A DNA stretch of 64,000 bases from JAVBQF01 sp031549195. Its GTDB lineage: Bacteria > Bacillota_I > Bacilli_A > RF39 > UBA660. Within the stretch, counting starts at the first letter, position 1. Each line of letters opens with the position of its first letter. Shown here in pieces: positions 8,978-18,325 of this stretch. The stretch is taken from positions 1-64,000 of the forward strand of contig JAVBQF010000001.1 of assembly GCA_031549195.1 (NCBI GenBank), written 5' to 3'. Under the pieces are notes generated by a model. The model did not search any database. It saw nothing but the letters and a program-made list of their open reading frames with translations, and was not told the origin of the DNA. A program made the position numbers and the translations under genes.

Positions 8978-9694
8978 TTAATTGATTGAGTTAATTATAT
9001 AAGTGAAATCATCTGCTTTAGTGCATGCACCTCCAATTAAATATCCATCACATTCAGTAACCGTATTTAATTCATCTATATTTTTAGAGCTAACGCTTCC
9101 ACCATATAATACTCTTATATTAGCATTATAGTTTTCTTGTACTAATTTCTTAATAAAGCTTATTACATCCTTAATTTCACCCATAGTTGGAATAACACCA
9201 GTTCCAATAGACCATATTGGCTCATATGCAATAATTAAATATTCAATATCATTTTTTTCTAATCCCACGAAGGCATCTTCTATTTCTTTTCTAATTATTT
9301 TAGCATCCTTTTTCATATCTCTTTCAGTTTTAGTCTCCCCAACACATAATATTGGAATAATATTTTCAGATAGTAACATATTTATCTTCTTATTAGTATC
9401 TTCTCCTGTTTCATTAAACATCTGTCTTCTCTCACTATGTCCAACTAGACAATATTTAACCCCCATCGACTTTAATTGAGAAGCAGATATCTCTCCTGTA
9501 GTAGCACCATTCCCTTGTAGCGATACATTTTGTGCTCCAAGTTCAAAAGAACTTTTTTTATACATATCAAGGTATATACTACTTGGACACATGATAGCTT
9601 TCATATCACTTCTTTGACTTTTAGTATCATTTATAAACTTTTCTACTTCTTCCCTATTTAAATATGTTTTTTGATTTCCAATAACTAGTTTCAT
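8978..9694 (-). CDS. tpiA: Triosephosphate isomerase
   Basis: This interconverts dihydroxyacetone phosphate and glyceraldehyde-3-phosphate. From ATG 9694, which follows a perfect GGAGGAATT, the protein is 238 aa, slightly short of the usual 248-255. Catalytic residues are Lys9 (G-N-Q-K-T-Y; most TIMs read GNWKMN), His86 (V-G-H-S-E-R-R) and Glu158 (A-Y-E-P-I-W). The phosphate-binding loop L-Y-G-G-S-V is at 197-202. It starts 10 nt after the glycosyltransferase gene and closes the pgk-to-tpi operon. The Trp-to-Gln and Met-to-Thr changes near the catalytic Lys are unusual but leave the chemistry intact. Confidence 0.95.
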   Translation of the reverse strand: MKLVIGNQKTYLNREEVEKFINDTKSQRSDMKAIMCPSSIYLDMYKKSSFELGAQNVSLQGNGATTGEISASQLKSMGVKYCLVGHSERRQMFNETGEDTNKKINMLLSENIIPILCVGETKTERDMKKDAKIIRKEIEDAFVGLEKNDIEYLIIAYEPIWSIGTGVIPTMGEIKDVISFIKKLVQENYNANIRVLYGGSVSSKNIDELNTVTECDGYLIGGACTKADDFTYIINSIN

Positions 9695-9704
9695 AATTCC
9701 TCCA

Positions 9705-10934
9705 TTACTCATCATCTTTTTTAAATTTGTTTGCTATTTTTTTAAAGAATCCTACTTTTTCTTTTTTCTCTTTCAACGCTCTATTATAGACATCTAGTAC
9801 TGACTCTGCATAATATTTTGAACTATGCGTTTCAGCATTTAATCTAGCTTGAGCAGAAAGCCTTGCTAATTTAACTTTATCTTCATAAAGATCAGTAATT
9901 GTTCTTTTATATTCTTTTTTATTCTCAAAGAATTTTCCGTTTAAATCATCAACTACTGCTTCTTCAAAGCTTTCATCCCTAACACAAACTGGCACTGCTG
10001 ACGCTGCCATAGCTTCAATTACAGTTAAGCCTTGTGTTTCTGTTTTAGATGCAGTTACAAATATATTTGCTAATTGATAATATATAGGCATTTCTTCCCA
10101 TGGTATTTTACCAGTAAATATTACCCTGTCTTCTATCTTTAATTTATTAACCATTTCTTTAAAGCTTTCCATATCAGGGCCATCTCCAACTATCAATAAT
10201 TTAATATTTGGACAATCATCCAATATTTCTTTATGATTTTCAATTAAAAAATCTACACTCTTTTCTTTAGCTAATCTTCCGACAAACATCAATACAAAGT
10301 CATGTTTTAAAATTTCATATTTTTTTGCAATTTCTCTTACCTTTTTTATATCAACAACTTCTTTATAAAATCTTTCCATTTCAATACCTGTTGGTATAAT
10401 ATGAATGTTTTTATCCACTTCATATTTTTGTTTAAATAGATTATATGTTTTTTTTGTCGGTACAATTAGCTCGTTTGTTGTTTTATCGCAATAAAACAGA
10501 GTTAGATACTCTACTATCTTTTTACTTGATTTATCAAAATACCCCTTTGTTATATAGTGAATATAATCTTCATACATAGTATGGTATGTATGTATTAAAG
10601 GAATGCCTAATTGCTTCGAAATAATTCTTGCAAATGTACCTACTCCAAACTCTGTATGTGAATGTATTACATCTAATTTCCATTTCTTAATTATGTTAAT
10701 CGCTCTTATAGGGTATATACCAGTTAATCTATAATCGTATATACCAATTGGAATACCAGGGATCCTCATTACAGTATCTTCTTCATCAAACTTATATTTC
10801 ATACTTTCATTATTAACAGAAACCACATATACTTGATGTCCTTTTTTTTCTAAGGCTTTTTTTAACATAAAAACACTAGTTGACACTCCGTTAACATATG
10901 GAGGATAAGTATCTGAAAATAGCCCTATTCGCAT
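9705..10934 (-). CDS. GT4 glycosyltransferase, probably diacylglycerol glucosyltransferase type
   Basis: The 409-aa protein has the two-Rossmann GT-B layout of family GT4. The N-terminal part reads G-L-F-S-D-T-Y-P-P-Y-V-N-G-V as in 1,2-diacylglycerol 3-glucosyltransferases of low-GC Firmicutes and mollicutes. The C-terminal domain has F-V-G-R-L-A-K-E-K and the retaining E-x7-E motif (T-E-T-Q-G-L-T-V-I-E-A). A Lys/Phe-rich C-terminal tail (about 390-409) could bind membrane. The likely role is making glycolipid for the cytoplasmic membrane or a lipoteichoic acid anchor. It overlaps the upstream flippase-like gene by 10 nt, so translation is coupled. Confidence 0.85.
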   Translation of the reverse strand: MRIGLFSDTYPPYVNGVSTSVFMLKKALEKKGHQVYVVSVNNESMKYKFDEEDTVMRIPGIPIGIYDYRLTGIYPIRAINIIKKWKLDVIHSHTEFGVGTFARIISKQLGIPLIHTYHTMYEDYIHYITKGYFDKSSKKIVEYLTLFYCDKTTNELIVPTKKTYNLFKQKYEVDKNIHIIPTGIEMERFYKEVVDIKKVREIAKKYEILKHDFVLMFVGRLAKEKSVDFLIENHKEILDDCPNIKLLIVGDGPDMESFKEMVNKLKIEDRVIFTGKIPWEEMPIYYQLANIFVTASKTETQGLTVIEAMAASAVPVCVRDESFEEAVVDDLNGKFFENKKEYKRTITDLYEDKVKLARLSAQARLNAETHSSKYYAESVLDVYNRALKEKKEKVGFFKKIANKFKKDDE

Positions 10935-11941
10935 AATTTATCGTCTCCTTTAAAAAATCCTAAAGTTATTCCACCAACTATTATTCCAAAATAATATGTA
11001 ACGAATCTCCATATTAGAAGTACTGCTGGTAAAACTGTTCCTGTTAAGAAAGGAGCAAAAAATTGCATAAAGCCATATTCAATTCCACCGCTTCCACCGG
11101 GTATTGGTACAAAGTTCCCTATTATTAATACAAATGCTGATGCAGTTAATGCATTCATTATATTTAAACTAGTATAGTCGTTCATACTAAAAACTATAAA
11201 AGCTGGCATTGCATAATAAAGTGCTAGCGCAATAAAATTATATAAGATTCCTTTTACAAACAAAGATTTTTTTTGACGCAGCAAAGTTGCATTGCTATGA
11301 TACTCTTCTAGTTTTTCTTGCCACTTTTTGGCTGTCTCATCTTTATTTTTAACAAGCTTGAATTTAACACCAATTTTAATTACTGTTTTTCCAATAAAAT
11401 CATTAAATTTTGTTGAGAAACTTATAAACAGTAGGCCAATTCCAACTAGAGCATTAATAATAAATCCTATCATAATCAAAGTCCATAAGGTGCTAGATAC
11501 ACTCAAAATATTAAATTTGTAATTAAGGAAAAGGGCTATAAATCCATGAATTAATAGTGCGACTTGAAAGAATATGAAGCTTTGAACAATCATATTGGTT
11601 GCATTTGCAACCTTTATCCCTTTCTTTGTCAGCATATAAACTTGCATTGGCTGTCCTCCTGTTGAAAAAGGAGTAATACCATTAAAAAATTCTGTAATTA
11701 TAATCTGCTGGAAGGTTGATTTAAACTTCATCGTATCAGATTGCTCTTTTACTAAAATATGTAGTGCTAATGCTTTGAATATCCAACACACTACCATTAA
11801 TGCTATAGCTATAACTATCCAAATTATATTAACATTAACTAGATGATCAACAATTGATGAGAAGTCATCTTTCAATATAAAATATAATACAATAACCATT
11901 ATAAATAATATGATTATTGATTTTTTTCCTACATTTTTCAT
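10925..11941 (-). CDS. Lysylphosphatidylglycerol synthase TM-type (flippase-like) membrane protein
   Basis: The 338-aa protein has about eight hydrophobic segments and the conserved features of the LPG_synthase_TM/UPF0104 family. These include the T-P-F-S-T-G-G-Q-P motif near residue 95 and the P-I-P-G-G-S-G-G-I-E segment near 275. Relatives are membrane domains linked to lipid modification or lipid translocation; there is no aminoacyl-transferase domain here. It begins 7 nt after the pgk stop with no clear ribosome site, so it is probably translated by coupling to pgk. Adjacency to the GT4 gene suggests a joint role in glycolipid handling (inference). Confidence 0.8.
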   Translation of the reverse strand: MKNVGKKSIIILFIMVIVLYFILKDDFSSIVDHLVNVNIIWIVIAIALMVVCWIFKALALHILVKEQSDTMKFKSTFQQIIITEFFNGITPFSTGGQPMQVYMLTKKGIKVANATNMIVQSFIFFQVALLIHGFIALFLNYKFNILSVSSTLWTLIMIGFIINALVGIGLLFISFSTKFNDFIGKTVIKIGVKFKLVKNKDETAKKWQEKLEEYHSNATLLRQKKSLFVKGILYNFIALALYYAMPAFIVFSMNDYTSLNIMNALTASAFVLIIGNFVPIPGGSGGIEYGFMQFFAPFLTGTVLPAVLLIWRFVTYYFGIIVGGITLGFFKGDDKLCE

Positions 11942-11948
11942 TTATTTT

Positions 11949-13130
11949 CTATTTATCCATTACCGAAGCAGCACCTGGTAAAACTTTACCTTCCATATAT
12001 TCAAGTGTTGCTCCACCACCTGTTGAAGCATGTGTTACTTTGTCTTTATATCCTGCATTAACGGCTGCTGCTACTATATCTCCACCGCCAAGGATAGTCT
12101 TTGCATTAGTTTCTACCATTGCCTTTAAAACAGCCTCTGTCCCTTTAGCAAAGTTAGAAAGTTCATATACTCCAAGAGGACCGTTCCAAAATACTACTTT
12201 TGCTGTTGATAGAATACTTGCAAATAACTCTACTGTTTTAGGGCCAATATCTAAACCTTCTTCATCTTCTAATATACTATTAAGTTCAGCAACTCTATAT
12301 GGTGCATCATTTGAAAACTCTTTAGACACAACATTATCCATTGGCAATACAATCTTATTAGGATATTCAGTCATTATTCTTGCACAAAATTCTATGCTAT
12401 CAGAATCTAGTAATGATTTACCAATCTTATTACCTTTAGCTTTTTGAAATGTATAACTCATTCCACCACCAATTAACAATTTGTCTGCCTTCTTAACTAG
12501 GTTTTCTATTATAGCAATTTTATCGTTTACTTTACTTCCTCCCATAACAACGATGAAAGGATGTTCTGGATTATCTAAAACTGATAATTCATTTAATTCT
12601 TTTTCAACAAGAAACCCTACACCAGATGGTAGATTTGAAGCAATTCCTACATTTGATGCATGAGCTCTATGAATTGTACCAAATGCATCATTAATAAATA
12701 AGTCTCCAAGACTTGCCCAATATTTACCTAATTCTTCATTATTCTTACTTTCTAATTTATTAGGCACATCTTCATAACGAGTATTCTCTAATAATACTAC
12801 ATCTTTATTGCTCATATTGTTAATAACTATTTCTAGTTCTGCCCCTCTTGTACTAGGTACAAATGTTACTTTTCTTTCTAAGAGTTCTTCTAATCTAGCT
12901 GCAACTCCTTTAAGAGAATTTTTTGCCTTATCTTCTTCCTGTTCTACTCTCCCAAGGTGCGAAAACAATATTACTTTTGCATTATTGTCTAATGCATAAT
13001 TAATTGTCTTTAAACTTTCTACTATTCTATTATCATCAAGTATTTTCCCATCCTTCATTGGAACATTAAAATCACACCTGATTAATACCCTTTTTCCTTC
13101 TAAGCTATAATCTCTAATTGTTTTCTTCAT
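11949..13130 (-). CDS. pgk: Phosphoglycerate kinase
   Basis: This transfers phosphate from 1,3-bisphosphoglycerate to ADP. It is 393 aa, the standard length. N-domain substrate motifs are R-C-D-F-N-V-P (19-25) and S-H-L-G-R; the C-domain nucleotide motifs include G-G-S-K-V-N-D-K, G-G-G-D-I-V-A-A and the final A-S-T-G-G-G-A-T-L-E. ATG 13130 has AGGAGG upstream. It heads a unit with the flippase-like gene, the GT4 gene and tpiA, and is separated from gap by one unknown gene. Confidence 0.97.
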   Translation of the reverse strand: MKKTIRDYSLEGKRVLIRCDFNVPMKDGKILDDNRIVESLKTINYALDNNAKVILFSHLGRVEQEEDKAKNSLKGVAARLEELLERKVTFVPSTRGAELEIVINNMSNKDVVLLENTRYEDVPNKLESKNNEELGKYWASLGDLFINDAFGTIHRAHASNVGIASNLPSGVGFLVEKELNELSVLDNPEHPFIVVMGGSKVNDKIAIIENLVKKADKLLIGGGMSYTFQKAKGNKIGKSLLDSDSIEFCARIMTEYPNKIVLPMDNVVSKEFSNDAPYRVAELNSILEDEEGLDIGPKTVELFASILSTAKVVFWNGPLGVYELSNFAKGTEAVLKAMVETNAKTILGGGDIVAAAVNAGYKDKVTHASTGGGATLEYMEGKVLPGAASVMDK

Positions 13131-13203
13131 AAATTGCCTCCTATAGTTAAATTATATCATATATGAGTGATTTCTAGCATAACAATTTTGTTATATTAGC
13201 AAA

Positions 13204-13223
13204 CAAAAAACAGCAACTGCTGT
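13204..13223 (-). terminator. Intrinsic terminator after the 13252 gene
   Basis: ACAGC/GCTGT stem with an AACT loop (13210-13223), followed on minus by TTTTTTG. It implies that pgk has its own promoter. Confidence 0.75.
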
Positions 13224-13251
13224 ATTTATTTTTTATGAAATTTCTGCACTT

Positions 13252-13731
13252 TTATCTATAGCTCCTAATAGAAATTTGATCATTTGCTTTTATTTCTGCA
13301 TTAAGTGGATTATCTTCAACACAAAGAACAGTTGCTCTAAATGTATCAAATGTTGCATTAACAGTAGCATCACCTACACCAGTTAACGGAACTTGTACTG
13401 TTTTCCAATTATCATTACTCTTTATTGTACGGGCATTTAAACCATTACCTAAAGGTGTTTTTATAACTTGTACATCTTGACAAGTTAAAAGTTCATATGC
13501 TCCAACAATATGAAATACAACTGCAAGTCTATCACTTCCAAAGCTACTTATTTGACTTTTAACAGCGTTAACAAAAGCTTCTCTTACTTCTTTATCCTCA
13601 GAACATTCTATAGGCATTCCGCTTTCATCAGTTAAAAGTAAAGCTAAATCTTCACTAGCTATCGAAATTTTCTTTCTTGCATCTAAACTTAAATCATCTA
13701 TTTTTAATGTGTGTTCTTCTAAATCATTCAT
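13252..13731 (-). CDS. Hypothetical protein between gap and pgk
   Basis: I do not recognise this 159-aa protein. It is acidic, lacks membrane segments and signal peptide, and its second half is rich in beta-prone Val/Thr/Asn (G-V-G-D-A-T-V-N-A-T-F-D-T). Cysteines occur at S-C-Q-D-V-like and L-C-V-E-D positions without a metal-binding pattern. ATG 13731 follows GGAAGGAATATAAA; the longer TTG start at 13752 would place the site inside the gene. It has its own terminator and lies between gap and pgk, genes normally adjacent, so a role tied to central metabolism is possible but unsupported. Confidence 0.75.
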   Translation of the reverse strand: MNDLEEHTLKIDDLSLDARKKISIASEDLALLLTDESGMPIECSEDKEVREAFVNAVKSQISSFGSDRLAVVFHIVGAYELLTCQDVQVIKTPLGNGLNARTIKSNDNWKTVQVPLTGVGDATVNATFDTFRATVLCVEDNPLNAEIKANDQISIRSYR

Positions 13732-13830
13732 TTTATATTCCTTCCAAATCAATAATGTATCTTATCATACTAGTCATTACTTTTCAATTATCTTTTTTAG
13801 ATTAAATTTATTATATCATTTTATTGCAAA

Positions 13831-13860
13831 TAAAAATATGACTAATTAAAGTCATATTTT
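13831..13860 (-). terminator. Intrinsic terminator after gap
   Basis: AAAATATGACT (13833-13843) pairs perfectly with AGTCATATTTT (13850-13860). Minus-strand T's are provided by the A-rich side. Confidence 0.85.
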
Positions 13861-13863
13861 AAA

Positions 13864-14862
13864 TTATTTTTCCATTAAGTATTTAGCAGTTCTAATCATC
13901 TGACAAGTATATGAATACTCATTATCATACCATGCTACTACTTTTACTAGTTGTTGTCCATTTACTTCAACAACTCTTGTTTGTGTTGCGTCAAATAATG
14001 ATCCATATTCCATACCAATTACATCGCTTGAAACTATTTCATCTTCAGTATATCCAAATGATTCATTTGCATGTTCTTTCATTACTTTATTGATTTCTTC
14101 TACTGTAGTGTTCTTTTCAAGTACACAAGTAAGTTCTGTAAGAGAACCTGTAATTACTGGTACTCTTTGAGCTCCACCATCTAGTTTTCCTTTTAATTCT
14201 GGAATAACTAATCCTATTGCTTTTGCTGCCCCTGTTGAGTTAGGCACAATATTTGCTGCTGCTGCACGAGCACGTCTTAAATCACCGTTTCTATGAGGTG
14301 CATCTAAAGTATTTTGATCGTTTGTATAAGCATGAATTGTAGTCATTATTCCTGTCTTAATTCCAAATGTATCATTCATTACTTTTGCCATTGGTGCTAA
14401 ACAGTTTGTTGTACAAGAAGCTCCTGAAATAACTGTTTCCTCACCTGTTAATGTTTCGTGATTAACATTATAAACAACTGTTGGCATTTCTCCTTTTGCA
14501 GGTGCACTTAGTATTACTTTTTTAGCTCCTGCTTTAATATGTGCAGAACAAGCTTCCATATTAGTAAAGAATCCAGTACATTCTAGTACTACATCTACCC
14601 CTAGTTGTCCCCAAGGTAAGTTAACCGGATCTTTCTCAGCATAAATTCTAACTTCTTTCCCATTTACAATAATTGAGTTATCAGTATGTGTTACTTCTTC
14701 ACCAAATCTTTTTTGGGCACTATCATACTTTAATAAATGCGCTAAAGTTTTAGAATCAGTTAAATCATTGATTGCAACAACTTCAAACCCTTCTAAATTT
14801 TGCATTCTTCTAAATGCTAGTCTTCCGATTCTTCCGAATCCATTAATTGCTACTTTTACCAT
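13864..14862 (-). CDS. gapA: Glyceraldehyde-3-phosphate dehydrogenase, type I
   Basis: This NAD-dependent oxidation and phosphorylation of glyceraldehyde-3-phosphate is carried by a 332-aa protein of normal length. The Rossmann motif G-F-G-R-I-G-R starts at residue 8. Asp33 in I-N-D-L-T-D favours NAD over NADP. Catalytic Cys150 lies in S-C-T-T-N-C and the general-base His is in T-T-I-H-A-Y-T. The C-terminal W-Y-D-N-E-Y-S-Y is intact. The start has AAGGAGATG 18 nt after the TGS-kinase gene, so those two are likely cotranscribed, and a terminator directly follows. Confidence 0.97.
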   Translation of the reverse strand: MVKVAINGFGRIGRLAFRRMQNLEGFEVVAINDLTDSKTLAHLLKYDSAQKRFGEEVTHTDNSIIVNGKEVRIYAEKDPVNLPWGQLGVDVVLECTGFFTNMEACSAHIKAGAKKVILSAPAKGEMPTVVYNVNHETLTGEETVISGASCTTNCLAPMAKVMNDTFGIKTGIMTTIHAYTNDQNTLDAPHRNGDLRRARAAAANIVPNSTGAAKAIGLVIPELKGKLDGGAQRVPVITGSLTELTCVLEKNTTVEEINKVMKEHANESFGYTEDEIVSSDVIGMEYGSLFDATQTRVVEVNGQQLVKVVAWYDNEYSYTCQMIRTAKYLMEK

Positions 14863-14880
14863 AATTTCATCTCCTTATTT

Positions 14881-16530
14881 TTATTTAAAACAGCTTCCAC
14901 CAATAAACTCACGTAGCAGTGAATCAAGAGGTATATCCTCTGAAGGTATTGGTAAAAACATTTTTAACATATTAATTAGTCTTCTTGCTTCTTCATAGTA
15001 CTCGCTATCTGCTGGTACCGAATAAAGAAGTGGTTCAACATACGTCTTGAGAATTCCAAGTTCATAGATTAAAGCGGTATTAAAAGTAACGTCTGCTTCA
15101 TCTTGATATGGAAATATATTTTTTTCTTCACCTAATCTTACTTTTCTCCAGGCTTTTAATGTACTTACAACACCATGTCCTCTAGTTCTATTATCTCTTA
15201 CAATCCTTCTAAGTAATCTATTATCAGTAACTGATATTCTATTATGGGTATCTAAATTAAGTACAGTCAGTGGTGATATATATATTTTATATTTATTATC
15301 TTTAGAAATTGATTTTAACAGGCTTGGATTTAGTCCATGAATGCCTTCTATTAAGAGAATGCTGTTATCAGTTAAAGATAGTTTACTTTTAAATTCTGGC
15401 TTACCTGTTAAAAAATTATATGTTGGCATCAGTATTTCTTTTCCATCTAATAATTCTTTCATCTGTCTATCAAATAAATCTAAGTTTAATGCTTCAAGAT
15501 GTTCAAAGTCATATTCTCCTTTTTCGTCTTTAGGAGTTTTTTCTCTATCAACAAAATAATCATCCATCGAGATCTCTCTTGGCTCTAATCCAAAACTTCT
15601 TAAGTACATTGATAATTTTCTACAAGTTGTTGTCTTTCCTGATGAAGATGGTCCTGCCATCAATATAACCTTAACATTTTTTTTGTTTTCATAAATGTCT
15701 CTAGCTATTTTTAACAAACGGTGACTTTGCAATGTTTCATCAATTCTTATTATATCACCAATATTGCCACTTGATACTACTGCATTTAAAGAAGATAAAC
15801 TATCTATGTTCATTATTTTTGCCCAATCATGATACTCTTTAAATGCTTCAAATATTTGTGGATGATGTTTATATTTTTTAAAACCATCAATATATGCAGT
15901 TGGAAATGTAAGAACAAATCCATGATCGTTTAAGTAAGTTAAGTCAAAATATTTTAGTATTCCAGTAGATGCTGGCATATACGTAAAAAAGTAGTCATAG
16001 ATATCTCCTAATTTATAAAGTGTAATATAATTACTAATGTTATATTTTAATATTCCTACTTTTGTAGGCTCTTCCATTTTTGTAAAATAGTCAATGGCTT
16101 CTGTTCTACTTACATTACATTTTGAAATCATCATATCTCTTGAGACTATTTCCTTCATTTTATCTTCAATATCTTTTAATTTTTCTTCAGTAAGCTTAAA
16201 TGCTGTCTCAATATATACACCCTTATCAATTGAATGTCTAATTGTAAGTTTTCCTTTATTACCATATAGCAAATAGGCAGCATATATAGCCATATATTGA
16301 AGACCATTCACATATATTAAATTTCCTCTTCTATCTTTAAGATCAAAAAAATCAATGTTTGTTTCCTTTAAAACAGATTCATTTAGGTCCTGATATTCTC
16401 CACCTACCTTGGCAATAATAATTGGGTATTTAAAAGACTCTTGATAATCTTTTGCAAGTTCAATTAGCTTTGTCCCTTTAAGTATAGTTCTTTCTTCGCC
16501 CATTATTATTACTTTTATACTTTCAGTCAT
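14881..16530 (-). CDS. TGS domain plus uridine kinase-like nucleoside kinase
   Basis: The 549-aa protein joins three parts: an N-terminal TGS-like segment (about 1-65), a region resembling the threonyl-tRNA synthetase second domain (about 70-200), and a phosphoribulokinase/uridine kinase P-loop domain. The last has G-P-S-S-S-G-K-T at 293-300, then M-D-D-Y-F and I-E-G-I-H. This architecture is annotated as nucleoside kinase in many anaerobic Firmicutes and may use uridine, cytidine or another substrate. It is divergent from clpP and upstream of gap. Confidence 0.85.
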   Translation of the reverse strand: MTESIKVIIMGEERTILKGTKLIELAKDYQESFKYPIIIAKVGGEYQDLNESVLKETNIDFFDLKDRRGNLIYVNGLQYMAIYAAYLLYGNKGKLTIRHSIDKGVYIETAFKLTEEKLKDIEDKMKEIVSRDMMISKCNVSRTEAIDYFTKMEEPTKVGILKYNISNYITLYKLGDIYDYFFTYMPASTGILKYFDLTYLNDHGFVLTFPTAYIDGFKKYKHHPQIFEAFKEYHDWAKIMNIDSLSSLNAVVSSGNIGDIIRIDETLQSHRLLKIARDIYENKKNVKVILMAGPSSSGKTTTCRKLSMYLRSFGLEPREISMDDYFVDREKTPKDEKGEYDFEHLEALNLDLFDRQMKELLDGKEILMPTYNFLTGKPEFKSKLSLTDNSILLIEGIHGLNPSLLKSISKDNKYKIYISPLTVLNLDTHNRISVTDNRLLRRIVRDNRTRGHGVVSTLKAWRKVRLGEEKNIFPYQDEADVTFNTALIYELGILKTYVEPLLYSVPADSEYYEEARRLINMLKMFLPIPSEDIPLDSLLREFIGGSCFK

Positions 16531-16663
16531 ATATTTAAAACCTCTTTCTATTCTAGAAATATTTTAACATATATTGGTAACAAATTATACCACATTGTAT
16601 CTTTTTTACACTATATATGTATATTATTTAACATTTTCTACTATTATAATTATAGGTGATAAA

Positions 16664-17257
16664 ATGAGTTTAGTTCCAATTGTAGTAGACAAAGAAGGAA
16701 ACAATGAAAGAAGTTATGATATTTTTTCAAGATTGCTTAAAGATCGAATTGTTATACTCAGTGGTGAGATTGATGACAATACTGCAAATAGTGTTGTTGC
16801 TGAACTTTTATACTTAGATTCAATCAATAGCGAGGATATAAGTCTTTATATTAATTCTCCAGGTGGTTCAATAACTGCTGGTATGGCAATATATGATACA
16901 ATGAATTTTATAAAAAGTGATGTATCAACTATATGTATTGGTATGGCAGCATCAATGGGCGCTTTTCTTTTAATTTCAGGAGAAAAAGGGAAAAGGTTTG
17001 CCTTGCCTAATTCTGAAATTATGATACATCAACCATTAGGTGGAGCTCAAGGCCAAGCTACTGAAATAAAAATTGCAGCTGAGAGAATTCTTAAGCTTAA
17101 GGATAAGCTTAATAAAATAATAGCAGAAAAAACAGGGAATCCTGTTGAAAAAGTTGAACAAGATACAGATAGAGATCATTTTTTGGAACCAGAAGAAGCA
17201 GTAGAATATGGAATTATTGATAAAATAATTGAAAAAAAGGGATTACTCACCTTTTAA
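16664..17257 (+). CDS. clpP: ATP-dependent Clp protease proteolytic subunit
   Basis: ClpP is the self-compartmentalising serine peptidase that works with Clp ATPases in protein quality control. From ATG 16664 (AGGTG upstream) the protein is 197 aa, the family norm. The catalytic triad is Ser97 (G-M-A-A-S-M-G-A), His122 (M-I-H-Q-P-L) and Asp171 (D-T-D-R-D-H-F). The alternative start at 16574 would add 30 hydrophobic residues translated from a promoter-like AT-rich stretch and is rejected. Its 3' end overlaps the convergent whiA gene by 15 nt. Confidence 0.95.
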   Translation: MSLVPIVVDKEGNNERSYDIFSRLLKDRIVILSGEIDDNTANSVVAELLYLDSINSEDISLYINSPGGSITAGMAIYDTMNFIKSDVSTICIGMAASMGAFLLISGEKGKRFALPNSEIMIHQPLGGAQGQATEIKIAAERILKLKDKLNKIIAEKTGNPVEKVEQDTDRDHFLEPEEAVEYGIIDKIIEKKGLLTF

Positions 17258-18172
17258 TTTATTTGATATTTCTCTTAATCTTCTAAATCTATGATTAAGA
17301 CCAGATTTTGTTATTTTACTGTTTGTTTCAAGTGATATTATTTCACTTAATTCTGTTAAGGAAGCTTCAGGATATTTTATACGATATTCACAAGCTTCTT
17401 TTATTTTGTCATCCAATATATCTAATCCAATTTTTTCTCTAATTGTTTCTATATCATTAATAATTTTATCATTTGTTGCAATTATTTTATCTGTATTGGC
17501 TTGCTCACAATTATTAAGTCTATTTGTTACATTTTTCTGTTCCTTATATGCTCTTATATTTTCATAATATAGCACACCAATAGAGGCATTTATTATTTTT
17601 AAAAAGTCACTAATTTTTTCCGAATCTTTTATATATACCATATACTTCATGTCACGCATAATTATTTTACTATTTAATTCAAAACTATTAAGCAATCTTT
17701 GAACAAATACTGATTCATATTTTTTATCAAATAGGAACTCCAGATGATACCTTGATGTCTTAGGATCATTAACACTTCCTTTTGCTAAAAATATCCCTCT
17801 TAGGTATGCTTTAACTTCTTCTGTTGAATCTATAATGTATTCTTCTGGCATTTCAATATATTTATTTTTCTCATCTGTAACTGATAAGTCCTTTAATATT
17901 GTCAATACTTTATCTTCAACTATGACAGTATATATTAAATTTTTATTGAATGTTGGGCTTTTTAGTTTTTCTATTTCAGCATTAATATTATACAAGTCTT
18001 TAAAAAACATATATATTCTTTTTGCAATTTTAGGATTTTCTGTTGATATTTCAATTCTTTTCTCTGTGTATTTTGCTGCAGTCCTTACCATTGCTGATAA
18101 TTCAGCAATATTTTCTGATTTAGAAAACTCTAATTTGCTTATTTCATTTTTTATATCTGTTGCAAACGACAT
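17243..18172 (-). CDS. whiA: DNA-binding protein WhiA
   Basis: The 309-aa protein has the WhiA layout: an N-terminal segment beginning S-F-A-T-D-I-K-N-E-I, a degenerate LAGLIDADG homing-endonuclease-like domain (about 110-200, A-Y-L-R-G-I-F-L-A-K-G-S-V) and a C-terminal helix-turn-helix (S-L-T-E-L-S-E-I onward). WhiA influences cell division and chromosome segregation in Bacillus and sporulation in actinomycetes. GGTGGTGAT precedes ATG 18172. In Bacillus it lies beside yvcK and yvcJ; neither is here. It ends in convergent overlap with clpP. Confidence 0.93.
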   Translation of the reverse strand: MSFATDIKNEISKLEFSKSENIAELSAMVRTAAKYTEKRIEISTENPKIAKRIYMFFKDLYNINAEIEKLKSPTFNKNLIYTVIVEDKVLTILKDLSVTDEKNKYIEMPEEYIIDSTEEVKAYLRGIFLAKGSVNDPKTSRYHLEFLFDKKYESVFVQRLLNSFELNSKIIMRDMKYMVYIKDSEKISDFLKIINASIGVLYYENIRAYKEQKNVTNRLNNCEQANTDKIIATNDKIINDIETIREKIGLDILDDKIKEACEYRIKYPEASLTELSEIISLETNSKITKSGLNHRFRRLREISNKLKGE

Positions 18173-18297
18173 ACTATCACCACCTTTTGTTATTATTTAA
18201 CAAAATAATCTTCATATATTATAAAGGTTATTACATATTTGTCAAAGAAATTTGTACTATAGTTTCATATTCAATAAATGTTTCACACACCAATTAT

Positions 18298-18325
18298 AAA
18301 AAACTCAAACTATAAGTCTGAGTTA
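18298..18325 (-). terminator. Intrinsic terminator overlapping the stop of the 18323 gene
   Basis: AACTCA (18302-18307) pairs with TGAGTT (18319-18324), extended by an inner ACT/AGT pairing, followed by minus-strand T's. The TAA stop at 18325-18323 forms part of the stem. Confidence 0.8.

Noticed and set aside
16574..16663. Longer clpP start adding 30 residues
   Set aside because: The added part is hydrophobic AT-rich sequence without a ribosome site; ATG 16664 has AGGTG and gives the normal ClpP length.
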